The position numbers and the translations under genes were made by a program. Positions 26,304 to 34,612 of a stretch of DNA of 64,000 bases are shown here, one piece after another. Location of the stretch: positions 1 through 64,000 of the forward strand of contig JBHHZI010000001.1 of the NCBI GenBank assembly GCA_046757965.1, read 5' to 3'. Under the pieces are notes generated by a model, which saw nothing but the letters and a program-made list of their open reading frames with translations, was not told the DNA's origin and did no database searches. The first letter of the stretch is position 1. The number at the start of each line of letters is the position of its first letter. The DNA is from JBHHZI01 sp046757965. GTDB taxonomy: Bacteria; Acidobacteriota; Polarisedimenticolia; SMYD01.

Positions 26304-26474
26304 GTGGAACGCCCGTTCTTCGACCACTATCTCCGTGGCGGTGACGACCCGGGCTTGCCCGAGGCCCTGGTCTTCGAGACCGGGGCAGATGACTTCATCA
26401 CGGTGACCAACCGCGTGCATCGGTCCCGGCGTCACCCCGGTCATCTCGAGGTGGGAGTGCTGCCCGGTCCCTGA
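26304..26474 (+). pseudogene. Internally deleted remnant of a CocE/NonD-family hydrolase
   Basis: A 56-codon in-frame piece. Its first part (RPFFDHYLRGGDDPGLPEA LVFETG) matches the middle of X-Pro dipeptidyl-peptidase S15/CocE-type hydrolases (WFDHYLKG...LPEARVFETG). It then jumps to their C-terminal end (FITVTNRVHRSRRHPGHLEV). Around 200 residues between these motifs are missing, as is the whole catalytic N-terminal half. The join preserves the reading frame. It cannot encode an active enzyme. Confidence 0.7.
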
Positions 26475-26582
26475 TCTATTCCGGCCACCACGCGCCGGCT
26501 GCAGGCGACGGCATCTTCTGGTCGAACCGGGTGCCACGCGGCCCCGGACGACGCGCCGCCGGATGCCATCACCCGGCCGGTA

Positions 26583-27068
26583 TCATCTCGCCACCGCCAG
26601 ACACTCGATCTCCACCCGCGCGCCCAGGACCAGGCCATCGATCGCCACGGCCGCCCGGGCGGGCGGATTGGTGGGAAAGAAGGTCACATACACGTCGTTC
26701 ATCGCCGACCACTCGTCGATGTCGGCCAGGAACACGGTGCACCGGACGATGCGGGCCATGGAGGACCCGTGTCGCGTCACGACGTCGCGGATGTTCGCCA
26801 GCGCCTGACGCGTCTCCCCCTGGATACCACCCGCTGCCAACTCGCGCGTCCCCGGCAGCGTGCCGATCTTGCCGGACAGATACAGCATCCGTCCGACGCG
26901 CACCGCCTCCGAGAGTCGCGGCGAGGGACCGGAAGGACCGGGCAGGTACTCGATCTCCTCCGGCGTGCCGGCCGCCCGGATCCCGCCGGCCATCGCACCC
27001 ACGAGCAGCAAGGTGCCCGCCGTGCTCTTCCCGATCTTTACCCACCGTGGTCGTGCTCTTCCCGTCAT
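26583..27068 (-). CDS. Rid-family (YjgF/YER057c) protein with N-terminal export signal
   Basis: 161 aa. GGGAGG precedes the ATG at 27068. Residues about 14-33 form a hydrophobic, signal-like segment (GTLLLVGAMAGGIRAAG), then the Rid core: RMLYLSGKIGTLPG, ETRQALANIRDVVTRHG, VRCTVFLADIDEWSAMND and the terminal ARVEIECLAVAR with the conserved Arg of enamine/imine deaminases. RidA proteins hydrolyse reactive enamines and are usually cytosolic; an exported version suggests a different substrate. It is transcribed leftward, towards the selenoprotein gene. Confidence 0.87.
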   Translation of the reverse strand: MTGRARPRWVKIGKSTAGTLLLVGAMAGGIRAAGTPEEIEYLPGPSGPSPRLSEAVRVGRMLYLSGKIGTLPGTRELAAGGIQGETRQALANIRDVVTRHGSSMARIVRCTVFLADIDEWSAMNDVYVTFFPTNPPARAAVAIDGLVLGARVEIECLAVAR

Positions 27069-27271
27069 CGTGTGCCTCCCGTCTCATCGAGTCCAGCAGA
27101 TGGTGTGGCTCATCTCGGTGCAGCTTCCAGCCGCCTCGCACAAGACGGTAGGAGATCTCGGGTCGCGTTGACACAGGGAGCTGGTCAAGGCCACTTCCCC
27201 ATGCCTGTTCGACGGCCGGCCATGCCGGTCGCCGGACGCCCGCGCCCCGCACGACCCGACCTCACATGCGA

Positions 27272-27300
27272 AGAGGCCGGCGCTGTCGGCGCCGGCCTCT
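27272..27300 (-). terminator. Strong 12-bp terminator-like hairpin
   Basis: AGAGGCCGGCGC, loop TGTCG, GCGCCGGCCTCT: a perfect 12-pair stem. It lies about 60-90 bases past the restored end of the small leftward gene and has only two T residues after it on that strand. It probably ends transcription of that gene. Confidence 0.6.
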
Positions 27301-27392
27301 CCGTCCCCGATCCGGACCACCCTGGTGACCGCGTTCGTTGCCGGTCCGGATCTGTTTCTCAGGGAACGACGTGGATGTTGCCCTTCTCGGTC

Positions 27393-27536
27393 TTATCGGC
27401 AGCCGGTGCAGATGAGCGTGTGTCCGCGACTTCCGCTGTCGGTGCTTCGCAGACCTTCGATCCGATTGGAACTCCAGAGAGAGGTGGATGCAACGAACAT
27501 GGCCAACGCGATCAGACTTGCTCTCAGAAAACTCAT
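27393..27536 (-). CDS. Tiny secreted protein, probably frameshifted at a CT repeat
   Basis: The ATG at 27536 has an excellent ribosome site (AAAAGGAG, five bases upstream). It opens a signal peptide MSFLRASLIALAMFVASTSL. As sequenced the frame gives 47 aa with an implausible end. The frame crosses a (CT)4 run at 27476-27483. Adding one CT unit switches to a frame that reads SGVPIGSKVCEAPTAEVADT, then DKTEKGNIHVVP, stopping at 27359 before the hairpin at 27272-27300. The restored protein would be about 59 aa. The ribosome site, signal peptide and terminator support a real gene; the function is unknown. Confidence 0.55.
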   Translation of the reverse strand: MSFLRASLIALAMFVASTSLWSSNRIEGLRSTDSGSRGHTLICTGCR

Positions 27537-27854
27537 CTCGACTCCTTTTCTGCGCCCCCGAGGCGCTCTCGACATTCACCCCGGGACTACGCAAGGGGAA
27601 TGCCAGCGTGGAGGGATCGCCGTCCTGCCGGGCGGTGGCCGGCCGGAAGACGCGCGGATCCGGTCGCTATCGCCCAGGAACGGCTGTTGACGATGTTCGA
27701 GGGTCATCCGACCCGAGAGCGCAGACCGAGGGGGTCGGCATCGGCGCGGGAAGCGATCCGGATATCTGCAGGTACCGATCGGACACGCGGGCAACCGAAA
27801 GAGCGACCCCGGAGGAGACGTGGAGCGCGACGGGCACCCGGGAGGGCGCCATGC
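27537..27854. other. Non-coding gap
   Basis: A 318-base stretch between the tiny secreted gene and the sigma54-type regulator, upstream of one and downstream of the other. I see no gene, repeat or clear promoter. It should hold the promoter of the tiny leftward gene. Confidence 0.4.
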
Positions 27855-29699
27855 TCACCGGGCGGTGCCTGACCTGCCGCCGCGCCGGGCGCTTCCCCGC
27901 GATCCCCGCAGGTTCTCGGCCCAGCGGAGTGTGTTCCCAAGGTGCCGGCGGTCATCCGCCAGCAGGTCGGCGATCGATTCGCGGGAGATCGACAGCAGGC
28001 GCTTCACGAGGCTGGCGGCGTCCGACGTGCGCATCGATCGGGTACCGAGAAGCATCCGGACGGCCGTCGTCGGTTTCGGCTCGCCCGACGCGATGGCACT
28101 CGCGGCGAGAGCGGCGTCGAGCTGGCAGGCGATGAAGCGCGCATAGGCCGCCTGCACCTCGCCGAGCCGCCCGAGCCAGCGGTCCTTGTCGGCGATCTCG
28201 AATCTCACGGCACCCAGGGCGGCGAGGGCATCGTCGAGGGTCGCGCCGGGCTCCGTCACTTCCTCCGGACGCTCCTGCCCCATGCCGTCGACACTCCCCT
28301 CGCCGACGGCGGACACCTCGACCGGCCGGTCGCCTGCGGGCAGGTTGCCCGCTCTCTCCGCGGGACGCCCCCGCGTCGCGCTCGTCGCGGTCGGCGGCAG
28401 GACCGACGGGAGGTGTTCCGGCGACAGGTAGCGAATACCGCGATAGCTGGACACTGCCTGGAGAACGGCGTGTTCGAGTTCCCGCACGTTGCCGGGCCAG
28501 GGGCTGGACATCATCAATTCCATCGCCTCCGGGGAGATCTCACGCCGTTCAGCCGCGAGTCGTCTCTCGTGCCGGCGGACCAGATACTCCACGAGCAACG
28601 GGATGTCCTCCCGGCGGTCGCGGAGCGGGGGCAGCACCACAGGATTGGCGGCATTCGCGCGCTGCAGGAGGTCGCTGCGGAACCCACGCTCGAGCATCTC
28701 GAATCGATTCGTCGCCATCACCACCTGCAGGTCGAGCTTGCGCACGCTTCCATCGCCGATGCGCTGCGCTTCGCGGGTCCCGGTGTCCAGGAGTCGCATC
28801 AGCCGGTCCTGCACGCCGGCGGGAATATCACCGAATTCGTCGAAGAACAGGGTGCCCCCGTCGGCCATCTCCGCGGCGCCCGGGCGATCCCGGGCAGCTC
28901 CGGTGAAGGCCCCCCGCACATATCCGAACAGGTCCGCCGAGAACATGTCCTCGTTGGCATGGACAAACAGCTTGCAGAATTTGCCGGAACGCCTGGATGA
29001 CCTGTGGATATAGGTCGCGAGCAGTTCCTTCCCCGTGCCGGTCTCCCCGAGCACCAGGATGTTCGCGTTGCCGATGCGGGCGGCACGTCGGGCGGATCTC
29101 AAGGCGGCCAGCAGGGGCACGGAATGTCCGACGATGCCCTCGCCGACGAGATAGGCGTTCTCGAGGAGGAGGTCCCGCAACCGTTTCCGGTCGAGTTGCT
29201 GCTTGTCGACGAATGCGAACACACCATGGCGCGCGAAGCGACTCTCGATGTGCTCGCGCTCCATGGCCGACAGGATCACGACCGGAATCTCGGCCAGATC
29301 CGGCTCCTTGCGGATGCGGTCGAGGATCGTCAGTCCGAAGTAGTGTGCGGGGTCCCGGTCCGTCGACTCTCCCTGGGCATCCCCTGTGAGAGGATCGACC
29401 GGACCGGTCTGGAAGTGCATGTCCAGAAGCACCATGGCCCAGCGCGGCCACTTCTGCCAGCCGGCGCGAAGAAGCTCGATGACCCCGTCGACATCGTTGT
29501 CGATGCGCCGATCGGTCTGGACCTGACCGCTGTGGAGGATCGCTTCCGCCACGGGTTGACCGACCTCCGCCGTCGCCACGTCTCCCGTCACATCCCGGAT
29601 CCCGAGCCGCGCGCAGAACATCTCCCGATCCCGATTGCGGGCCCACGATCCGCGCCCGTAGACATCGTCGATGATCAGCAGTCTCGGCAGGTCGCTCAT
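27855..29699 (-). CDS. Sigma54-dependent AAA+ regulator with atypical receiver domain
   Basis: 614 aa. Residues 1-180 look like an expanded receiver: the acidic start LLIIDD, a putative phosphoacceptor Asp93 (WAMVLLDMHFQTG), then a long insert before ILDRIRKEPDLAEIPVVILS and the Lys in FVDKQQ. The AAA+ domain is complete: Walker A GETGTGKE (218-225), the sigma54-contact loop GAFTGA (263-268), Walker B GGTLFFDEFGD (281-291), PWPGNVREL (400-408). The C-terminal 170 residues are helical and acidic, without a recognisable Fis-type HTH, so DNA binding may come from a partner or be absent. Its ATG overlaps the stop of the 196-aa gene, so both are one transcript, divergent from the desulfurase-like gene. 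Confidence 0.85.
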   Translation of the reverse strand: MSDLPRLLIIDDVYGRGSWARNRDREMFCARLGIRDVTGDVATAEVGQPVAEAILHSGQVQTDRRIDNDVDGVIELLRAGWQKWPRWAMVLLDMHFQTGPVDPLTGDAQGESTDRDPAHYFGLTILDRIRKEPDLAEIPVVILSAMEREHIESRFARHGVFAFVDKQQLDRKRLRDLLLENAYLVGEGIVGHSVPLLAALRSARRAARIGNANILVLGETGTGKELLATYIHRSSRRSGKFCKLFVHANEDMFSADLFGYVRGAFTGAARDRPGAAEMADGGTLFFDEFGDIPAGVQDRLMRLLDTGTREAQRIGDGSVRKLDLQVVMATNRFEMLERGFRSDLLQRANAANPVVLPPLRDRREDIPLLVEYLVRRHERRLAAERREISPEAMELMMSSPWPGNVRELEHAVLQAVSSYRGIRYLSPEHLPSVLPPTATSATRGRPAERAGNLPAGDRPVEVSAVGEGSVDGMGQERPEEVTEPGATLDDALAALGAVRFEIADKDRWLGRLGEVQAAYARFIACQLDAALAASAIASGEPKPTTAVRMLLGTRSMRTSDAASLVKRLLSISRESIADLLADDRRHLGNTLRWAENLRGSRGSARRGGRSGTAR

Positions 29700-30286
29700 A
29701 CGATCAGGATCTCGTGGGGCATCCTCGAGAGGCTGTCTCCGAGGTGGTGGCAGCCTCGCCTCAGGTTCTCGAACCGGTGCGCAAGCTGCCTCAGGCGCGA
29801 GACGTCGTCTGCCGGTTCCGCCGCCAGGCGCTCCTTGATGCGCCAGTAGGCCTCATCGGCCTCGATCAATGCCTGCGCCGCCGCGTCCACGCGCTCCGAG
29901 ATCGGGTAGCGAGCCGCCCACAGATCATGGAGCAGGGTTCCCAGCCAGTGCCGGGTGGTCCGGGCCAGAAGACAGAGCGGCGCCTGGGTCACGAAGCACC
30001 GGGGCGACATCTCCTGGACGAACGACCAGATGAGATCACCGGCCTGTCTCGACCGCGCCTCCCACGCAGGGAAGTCGTCTCGAACGAACTCCAGGAGCCG
30101 TTCCGGATCCGATGACGGCACGGCCAGCAGCGCCAGAAAGCCGTCCAGCCGGTTGAGATACCGGTTCTTCAGCCAGTCATGGTTGAACCGGCTGCGCCGT
30201 TGCTGCCAGTCCTCCATCGGGCTCGGGTCCACGACGACCTCGTCTACCTGACGCCGGAGCCGGTGGCGACTCCGGACGCCTGGCAT
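29696..30286 (-). CDS. Orphan helical protein, partner of the sigma54-type regulator
   Basis: 196 aa; ATG at 30286 with AGGA four bases upstream (an internal ATG at 30217 is possible). It is rich in Trp/Leu/Arg helices (WLKNRYLNRLDGFLALLAV, LIWSFVQEMSPRCFVTQAP, HWLGTLLHDLWAARYPISE). No signal peptide, membrane segment or known motif is visible. A 4-base overlap (ATGA) couples it to the AAA+ regulator downstream, so the two products probably act together, perhaps as sensor or inhibitor and activator. I do not recognise the family. Confidence 0.6.
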   Translation of the reverse strand: MPGVRSRHRLRRQVDEVVVDPSPMEDWQQRRSRFNHDWLKNRYLNRLDGFLALLAVPSSDPERLLEFVRDDFPAWEARSRQAGDLIWSFVQEMSPRCFVTQAPLCLLARTTRHWLGTLLHDLWAARYPISERVDAAAQALIEADEAYWRIKERLAAEPADDVSRLRQLAHRFENLRRGCHHLGDSLSRMPHEILIV

Positions 30287-30382
30287 GCATCCTGCTCCTG
30301 TTACAGGTCAACCGTCGAAGGCACCGCGATACCCGCTCGGGCGGGCCGTCGCGACCTTCCCGGGTGCAACCTCGCAACGCAT

Positions 30383-30400
30383 GGTATCAAGATTGATACC
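30383..30400. promoter_or_regulatory. Perfect palindromic operator between divergent transcripts
   Basis: GGTATCAAGATTGATACC is an inverted repeat with 8-bp arms and a 2-bp centre. It sits 19 bases before the start of the desulfurase-like gene and about 100 bases before the start of the divergent operon. It is AT-rich compared with its surroundings. A dimeric HTH repressor or activator site is the simplest reading. I found no -24/-12 sigma54 promoter here. Confidence 0.65.
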
Positions 30401-30418
30401 GGAAGTGGAGAATCTGTC

Positions 30419-31630
30419 ATGTTCGTGCAACGTGGTTTTCAACAGGATTCCCGGACACACCATGAGGAGATCTATCTCGACAATGCCGCGACGACCGCGC
30501 TGGACCCCCGGGTCCTGGAGGCGATGGCGCCCTATCTGGGCAGCAGGTGCGGCGATCCATCGGGCGCTCACGCCCCCGGACGGCGTGCCCGGCAGGTCGT
30601 CGAGCGGGGACGGGTGACCGTCGCCAGGCATCTTCATTGCGCCACCGCGGAGGTCGTGTTCACCAGCGGCGGCACTGAATCGAACAACCTGGCACTGATC
30701 GGCAGCGCGCGCCTGCTCAAGCGCCGCGGCCGTCATCTGGTCGTGTCCTCCATCGAACATCCATCCGTGCTCCGGGCAGCCGCCTACCTCGAGACCCAGG
30801 GCTTCTCCGTGACGTGCGCCGACGCCGACAGCCAGGGCCGCGTGGGTGTGGACGCGGTGCGACACGCCCTCCGCCCGGACACCGTGCTGGTCTCGGTGAT
30901 GCTCGCCAGCCACGTCACCGGCATCGTGCAACCGGTACCGGAGATCGCCCGCCTGGTCCACGCGCACGAGGCGCTCCTTCATACCGATGCCGTCCAGGCG
31001 CTGGGCAAGACGACGGTCGACGTCCGGGCGCTCGGTGCGGATCTGGTCTCCCTCTCCGCCCACAAGATGCACGGTCCGCAGGGCATCGGCGGCCTGTATG
31101 TGCGAGCAGGTGCCGTCATCCAGCCGCGCCAGTTCGGTGACGGTCAGGAGCGCGGGCTGCGAGGCGGGACGGAGAACATCGCAGGCATCCTCGGCTTCGT
31201 GCGGGCGCTGGATCTCTGCGGTCCCGGCCGGGATCGTGACCGCATGGGCCGACTGCGGGACATGCTCCAGGACGAGATCACGTCCCGGATCGATGCCGTC
31301 ATCGTTCATGGCAGGGAGGTCGCACGGCTGTCATCGATCCTCGCGGTGACCATCCCGGACGTGAACGGTGAGGCGCTCCATCGCGGCCTGGCGGCGCGCG
31401 GTCTGGCGGTCTCATCCGGCGAACCAGGGGCGGCCGGCCGGCGGGCCATGGTGCGGGCCGTCGGCTCCCATCCCGAACCCATCGCCAGCACCATCCGTTT
31501 CTCCCTGTCACGACGGACCACCCCCGAGGAGATCCATGCCGCGGCGGCCATCGTGGGCGACGTCGTCGCGCGCCTCCATCGTCCAGCAACCGCATCTCCG
31601 GCGCGCAACGTCGTGATCGGATCCGGCTGA
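30419..31630 (+). CDS. Cysteine-desulfurase (IscS/NifS-like) homologue lacking the catalytic Cys
   Basis: 403-aa PLP enzyme of fold type I; ATG at 30419 with GGAG eight bases upstream. Family landmarks: IYLDNAATTALDPRVLEAM, FTSGGTESNNLAL, His114 in SSIEHPSV, TDAVQALGK, and the PLP Lys216 in SLSAHKMHGPQGIG. The active-site loop that normally reads SSGSACSS reads AVSSGEPGAAGRRAM, with no cysteine. The usual NNE(V/I)GTIQP segment reads SHVTGIVQP. PLP binding should persist, but persulfide transfer should not, so it may have a different PLP reaction (lyase or aminotransferase) or be a sensor. It heads the rightward arm of an island of unknown function. Confidence 0.85.
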   Translation: MFVQRGFQQDSRTHHEEIYLDNAATTALDPRVLEAMAPYLGSRCGDPSGAHAPGRRARQVVERGRVTVARHLHCATAEVVFTSGGTESNNLALIGSARLLKRRGRHLVVSSIEHPSVLRAAAYLETQGFSVTCADADSQGRVGVDAVRHALRPDTVLVSVMLASHVTGIVQPVPEIARLVHAHEALLHTDAVQALGKTTVDVRALGADLVSLSAHKMHGPQGIGGLYVRAGAVIQPRQFGDGQERGLRGGTENIAGILGFVRALDLCGPGRDRDRMGRLRDMLQDEITSRIDAVIVHGREVARLSSILAVTIPDVNGEALHRGLAARGLAVSSGEPGAAGRRAMVRAVGSHPEPIASTIRFSLSRRTTPEEIHAAAAIVGDVVARLHRPATASPARNVVIGSG

Positions 31631-31690
31631 GACACCGCGGGCGGTCACGCTGTCTCACGATTTCGTTGAAAACGGATCGGATCGAGGAGT

Positions 31691-33700
31691 ATGATGGGCG
31701 GTATCTCCTGCCTGTACTCCGGCGGGGCGGTCCGGACCGCCGCCGGCGTCCAGCAAAGGCCGGGCGTGACCGTGACCAGAGGTTTTCGCAAGAACATCGA
31801 GGATCTGCTCGAGGAATGGCGTCCGCCCGGCGGCATGGCCGCCTTGCTTCTCGAGCATCCAACCGCGGGAGTCTACTTCCCGCTGGCGGTCCAGCCAGCC
31901 GCCGAGAACACCGACTATTACTCGATGCCGGTGCGATTTCGCGATGGCTGCGACACCAGCCTGCAGCTCGATGAGACTTCTTCGCCGGAACGGCTCGCGT
32001 TTCGCGGCCGGCTCGAGTTGACACGGCCCGATCTGCGATTGCCGGTGAGGCAGGAACTGGTGCCGCTTCACCAGGATGGGGACGGCGGGCTGAAGGTTCT
32101 CCTCCTGCGCTCGTCACCGGGGACGATGCCGGACATGGAGCCGCGAAACCTGAACACCCTGAAGAATCTGGTTCCCCTGACCTGTCTGAACTGGGTGGAA
32201 CAGGCGCAGAGATCGATCGAGATCCCGGAGTTCTCGAGCTTCGAGGAGCTCGCGCAGGACCTGGTCAAGCGGCTCAGCGACGTGGAGCAGGACCCCCCCT
32301 ATTTCCCCATCCTGCATGCCGAGGTGACGCCGGACGCTGAGGCTCTCGGCGCCCGTTTCTCCAGCGCCAACCTGCTGAGCTGGAACTGTTACCTCCTCGA
32401 CGATCAGCGGAGCATGCCGGCCTACATCCCGCAGATGCCCACCGTGATGGGGGAAAAGAAGATTCACGAGTGGTGGGAGGATGTCACACGGCGGGCCGAC
32501 GCCTCGAGCATGACCGAATCGATCCGGAAGGCCGCCGCCAAGACCATCGATCATGTCCGGCTGATCGGCCGATGCGACCATGATGGCGTGGCGTGGTGGG
32601 CGTTTGCCCGCCACAACAAGGATCGCCGGGAGATGACAGGGCTGCTGTGTGAATGGTCCGAGGGGGAATCGATCCTCTCGGCCGCCGAGGCCTGGAGGGA
32701 CGTCGACCCGATCACGCCCGGTGACCTCGTGCGCCGGGCGCTGGCCGTGCGATCGGATGAAGATGACGTCCTGGTGACGATGTGGCTGGTCAGCGACACG
32801 GGCCAGGGCATCAATATCGGGTTCAAGGCGGGCAACCGCATCGAGGTTCTCGATCACGCCGAGATGGGCGGCGCGGATCAGGTGGAGATCACGGAGTTCG
32901 TTCCGTTCTGTGTGCGGCTGTCCCCGTTGCCGCTGGTCGACAGGCAGGTCATCGAGGACCGGGTCCGGCCGGTCCTTGCCAGCGCAGCGCGCGCGGCACG
33001 ACGCATCGACGGGTCGGGCCTGATCGAGAGCGCCTTCGAGCCGGTTCGCAGGGAGCTGCACGAGGGCTCATGGCATGACGCCTACCCGGGCAGTGGCCTG
33101 TTCGTGGACCGATTTCATGACGTGGCCGACTGGACCGACGAGGACGTGAAGCGATGCCATGAACGGATGGTCGTGCTTCTCGACGGATTGCTGACCGCCT
33201 GGACCGGCAACGCGAACCCGCTGAGCCGCAACCGTTGCGAGACACGCTTCGACTGCTGGCACATTCGCGCCCTCAAGGCTCTGGCTCATGACCGTCTGCA
33301 CTCCAGCCTGGTGATGGCGGTTCTCTCCGGACCGGTGTCGGACGCGTCGTACCTGCTGGCCGACCGGGAGATATGCCCCGGCGGCAACGTACGCTGGTCA
33401 GACCTCCTGGCGGCGCTGACGACGGTCACGACCGAGGGCAATCGCTTCCGGCTGAAGCAATGGCACCACGGCGCAAGATGCACGCTGATCCTGCGGTTCT
33501 CCGGCCAGCTCAACCCCCAGGGTGTCACCGCCGCACTGACCGGAGAGGGCGCGCAAGAACGACAGGGCAGCTTCACGCGTGCCTGTGAAACCCTGCGTCG
33601 CGCGGCGCGACGGTTCGGCGTGGAGATCGATCACGACGGAGACGAAGACGAACGATGGAGCCTCGTCGTCGTTCTGGCCGAGAGCGAGCTTGCCTGCTAA
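31691..33700 (+). CDS. Large orphan protein of the divergent island
   Basis: Up to 669 aa; GAGGAG precedes two adjacent ATGs at 31691 and 31694, and a GTG near 31770 is possible. It is soluble, rich in Trp and acidic patches (KKIHEWWEDVTRRADASSM, CDHDGVAWWAFARHNKDRR) and has no signal peptide, membrane helix, Walker motif or zinc motif that I can recognise. The length and mixed composition suggest several domains: about 1-160, 160-420 (MPAYIPQMPTVMGEKK) and 420-669 (ICPGGNVRWSDLLAAL). It starts 60 bases after the desulfurase-like gene and ends 18 bases before the next frame, so the three are probably one operon. Confidence 0.65.
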   Translation: MMGGISCLYSGGAVRTAAGVQQRPGVTVTRGFRKNIEDLLEEWRPPGGMAALLLEHPTAGVYFPLAVQPAAENTDYYSMPVRFRDGCDTSLQLDETSSPERLAFRGRLELTRPDLRLPVRQELVPLHQDGDGGLKVLLLRSSPGTMPDMEPRNLNTLKNLVPLTCLNWVEQAQRSIEIPEFSSFEELAQDLVKRLSDVEQDPPYFPILHAEVTPDAEALGARFSSANLLSWNCYLLDDQRSMPAYIPQMPTVMGEKKIHEWWEDVTRRADASSMTESIRKAAAKTIDHVRLIGRCDHDGVAWWAFARHNKDRREMTGLLCEWSEGESILSAAEAWRDVDPITPGDLVRRALAVRSDEDDVLVTMWLVSDTGQGINIGFKAGNRIEVLDHAEMGGADQVEITEFVPFCVRLSPLPLVDRQVIEDRVRPVLASAARAARRIDGSGLIESAFEPVRRELHEGSWHDAYPGSGLFVDRFHDVADWTDEDVKRCHERMVVLLDGLLTAWTGNANPLSRNRCETRFDCWHIRALKALAHDRLHSSLVMAVLSGPVSDASYLLADREICPGGNVRWSDLLAALTTVTTEGNRFRLKQWHHGARCTLILRFSGQLNPQGVTAALTGEGAQERQGSFTRACETLRRAARRFGVEIDHDGDEDERWSLVVVLAESELAC

Positions 33701-33718
33701 GAGTCGAACGCACGGGCC

Positions 33719-34612
33719 ATGCCGCGGCTCCGGCCACGGCGGCGCGGTCGCCGGACCATGCGCTCGCGGGACCGCCACGGGATGAGTGCCTCGAGCTGGT
33801 CGCTTTACCTGTTCGACCCCGAGGACCGGGCCTACCGCAGGCCCTGGGCGTCGATGCTGCCGGCTCCGTTTCACGAGGTCACCATCGTGGATTCTTTCTT
33901 CCAGAGGAGCGGGGGCAGGGCTCGCGACGGTGTCGTCGTCGTCCACGCCTCGCGCCTGCCTGACGAGAAGCGACGCGGCGATCTGGTCAGCAACGCCAGA
34001 CAGATGAATCTTCACCTGGTTCTCATCTCTGGTGGGCATCAGTCAGAGCCGGCGCGTGACAACTGGGTCTATTTCCGCCGCCGCCCGGTTCGCATGCGCG
34101 ACATCGACGAGGAGTTTGTCGACTGCTTCGCCCGCTTCTGGCACCATCTTCGGTCCACCGATGAGTTCCGCTTCGAGCTTCTCGAACCGGCGCGAGACAT
34201 GGTCCGGGTGCTGGTCGTGCTCTGCCAGGGCTATCTTCTCGCCCACGTGCGGCGCGACCCGCTGCGCCTCGAACTGCCGGGGGAGTCTCACGCGGTGTGT
34301 GACCAGGGGCTCGCAGCGTTGAACCGTCTCGGGCTCGACACGGCCCTGGCGACCCCCCCGGCGCCGGATAGCGTCTCCGAGCTGCTCGAGGAGGAGATGG
34401 GAGAGCTCGTGGACTCCGCCGACTGGTGGTCACCGGTCGATGTGCCGCGGCTTCGCCACGAGCTGGCGACTCTCGACATGAACGATGTGAACGTCCGGCG
34501 TCTTGTCGCCGGAATCGACGCGGAACTCTCCGTTGCTCCGGCCGTGGTGGTCGCGGCGTACTGCGTGCTCGAACAACACCTGCGCGCGAGTCTCCGGCCG
34601 CAGAGGGCCTGA
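33719..34612 (+). CDS. Orphan protein with receiver-like N-terminal half
   Basis: 297 aa from 33719, or 276 aa from the ATG at 33782, where MSASSWSLYLFDPEDRAYR begins. Both lack a strong ribosome site, and the first 21 residues are almost only Arg/Pro, so 33782 may be the true start. Residues about 25-125 alternate beta strands and helices like a receiver (GRARDGVVVVHASRLPDEKR, MNLHLVLISGG), but the phosphoacceptor position holds His/Ala instead of Asp. The second half is helical and acidic (SVSELLEEEMGELVDSADWW). I do not recognise it. It is the last gene of the rightward arm of the island. Confidence 0.6.
   Translation: MPRLRPRRRGRRTMRSRDRHGMSASSWSLYLFDPEDRAYRRPWASMLPAPFHEVTIVDSFFQRSGGRARDGVVVVHASRLPDEKRRGDLVSNARQMNLHLVLISGGHQSEPARDNWVYFRRRPVRMRDIDEEFVDCFARFWHHLRSTDEFRFELLEPARDMVRVLVVLCQGYLLAHVRRDPLRLELPGESHAVCDQGLAALNRLGLDTALATPPAPDSVSELLEEEMGELVDSADWWSPVDVPRLRHELATLDMNDVNVRRLVAGIDAELSVAPAVVVAAYCVLEQHLRASLRPQRA

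Noticed and set aside
30287..30418. Sigma54 (-24/-12) promoter for the divergent island
   Set aside because: I looked for TGGCAC-N5-TTGCA on both strands and found no acceptable match.
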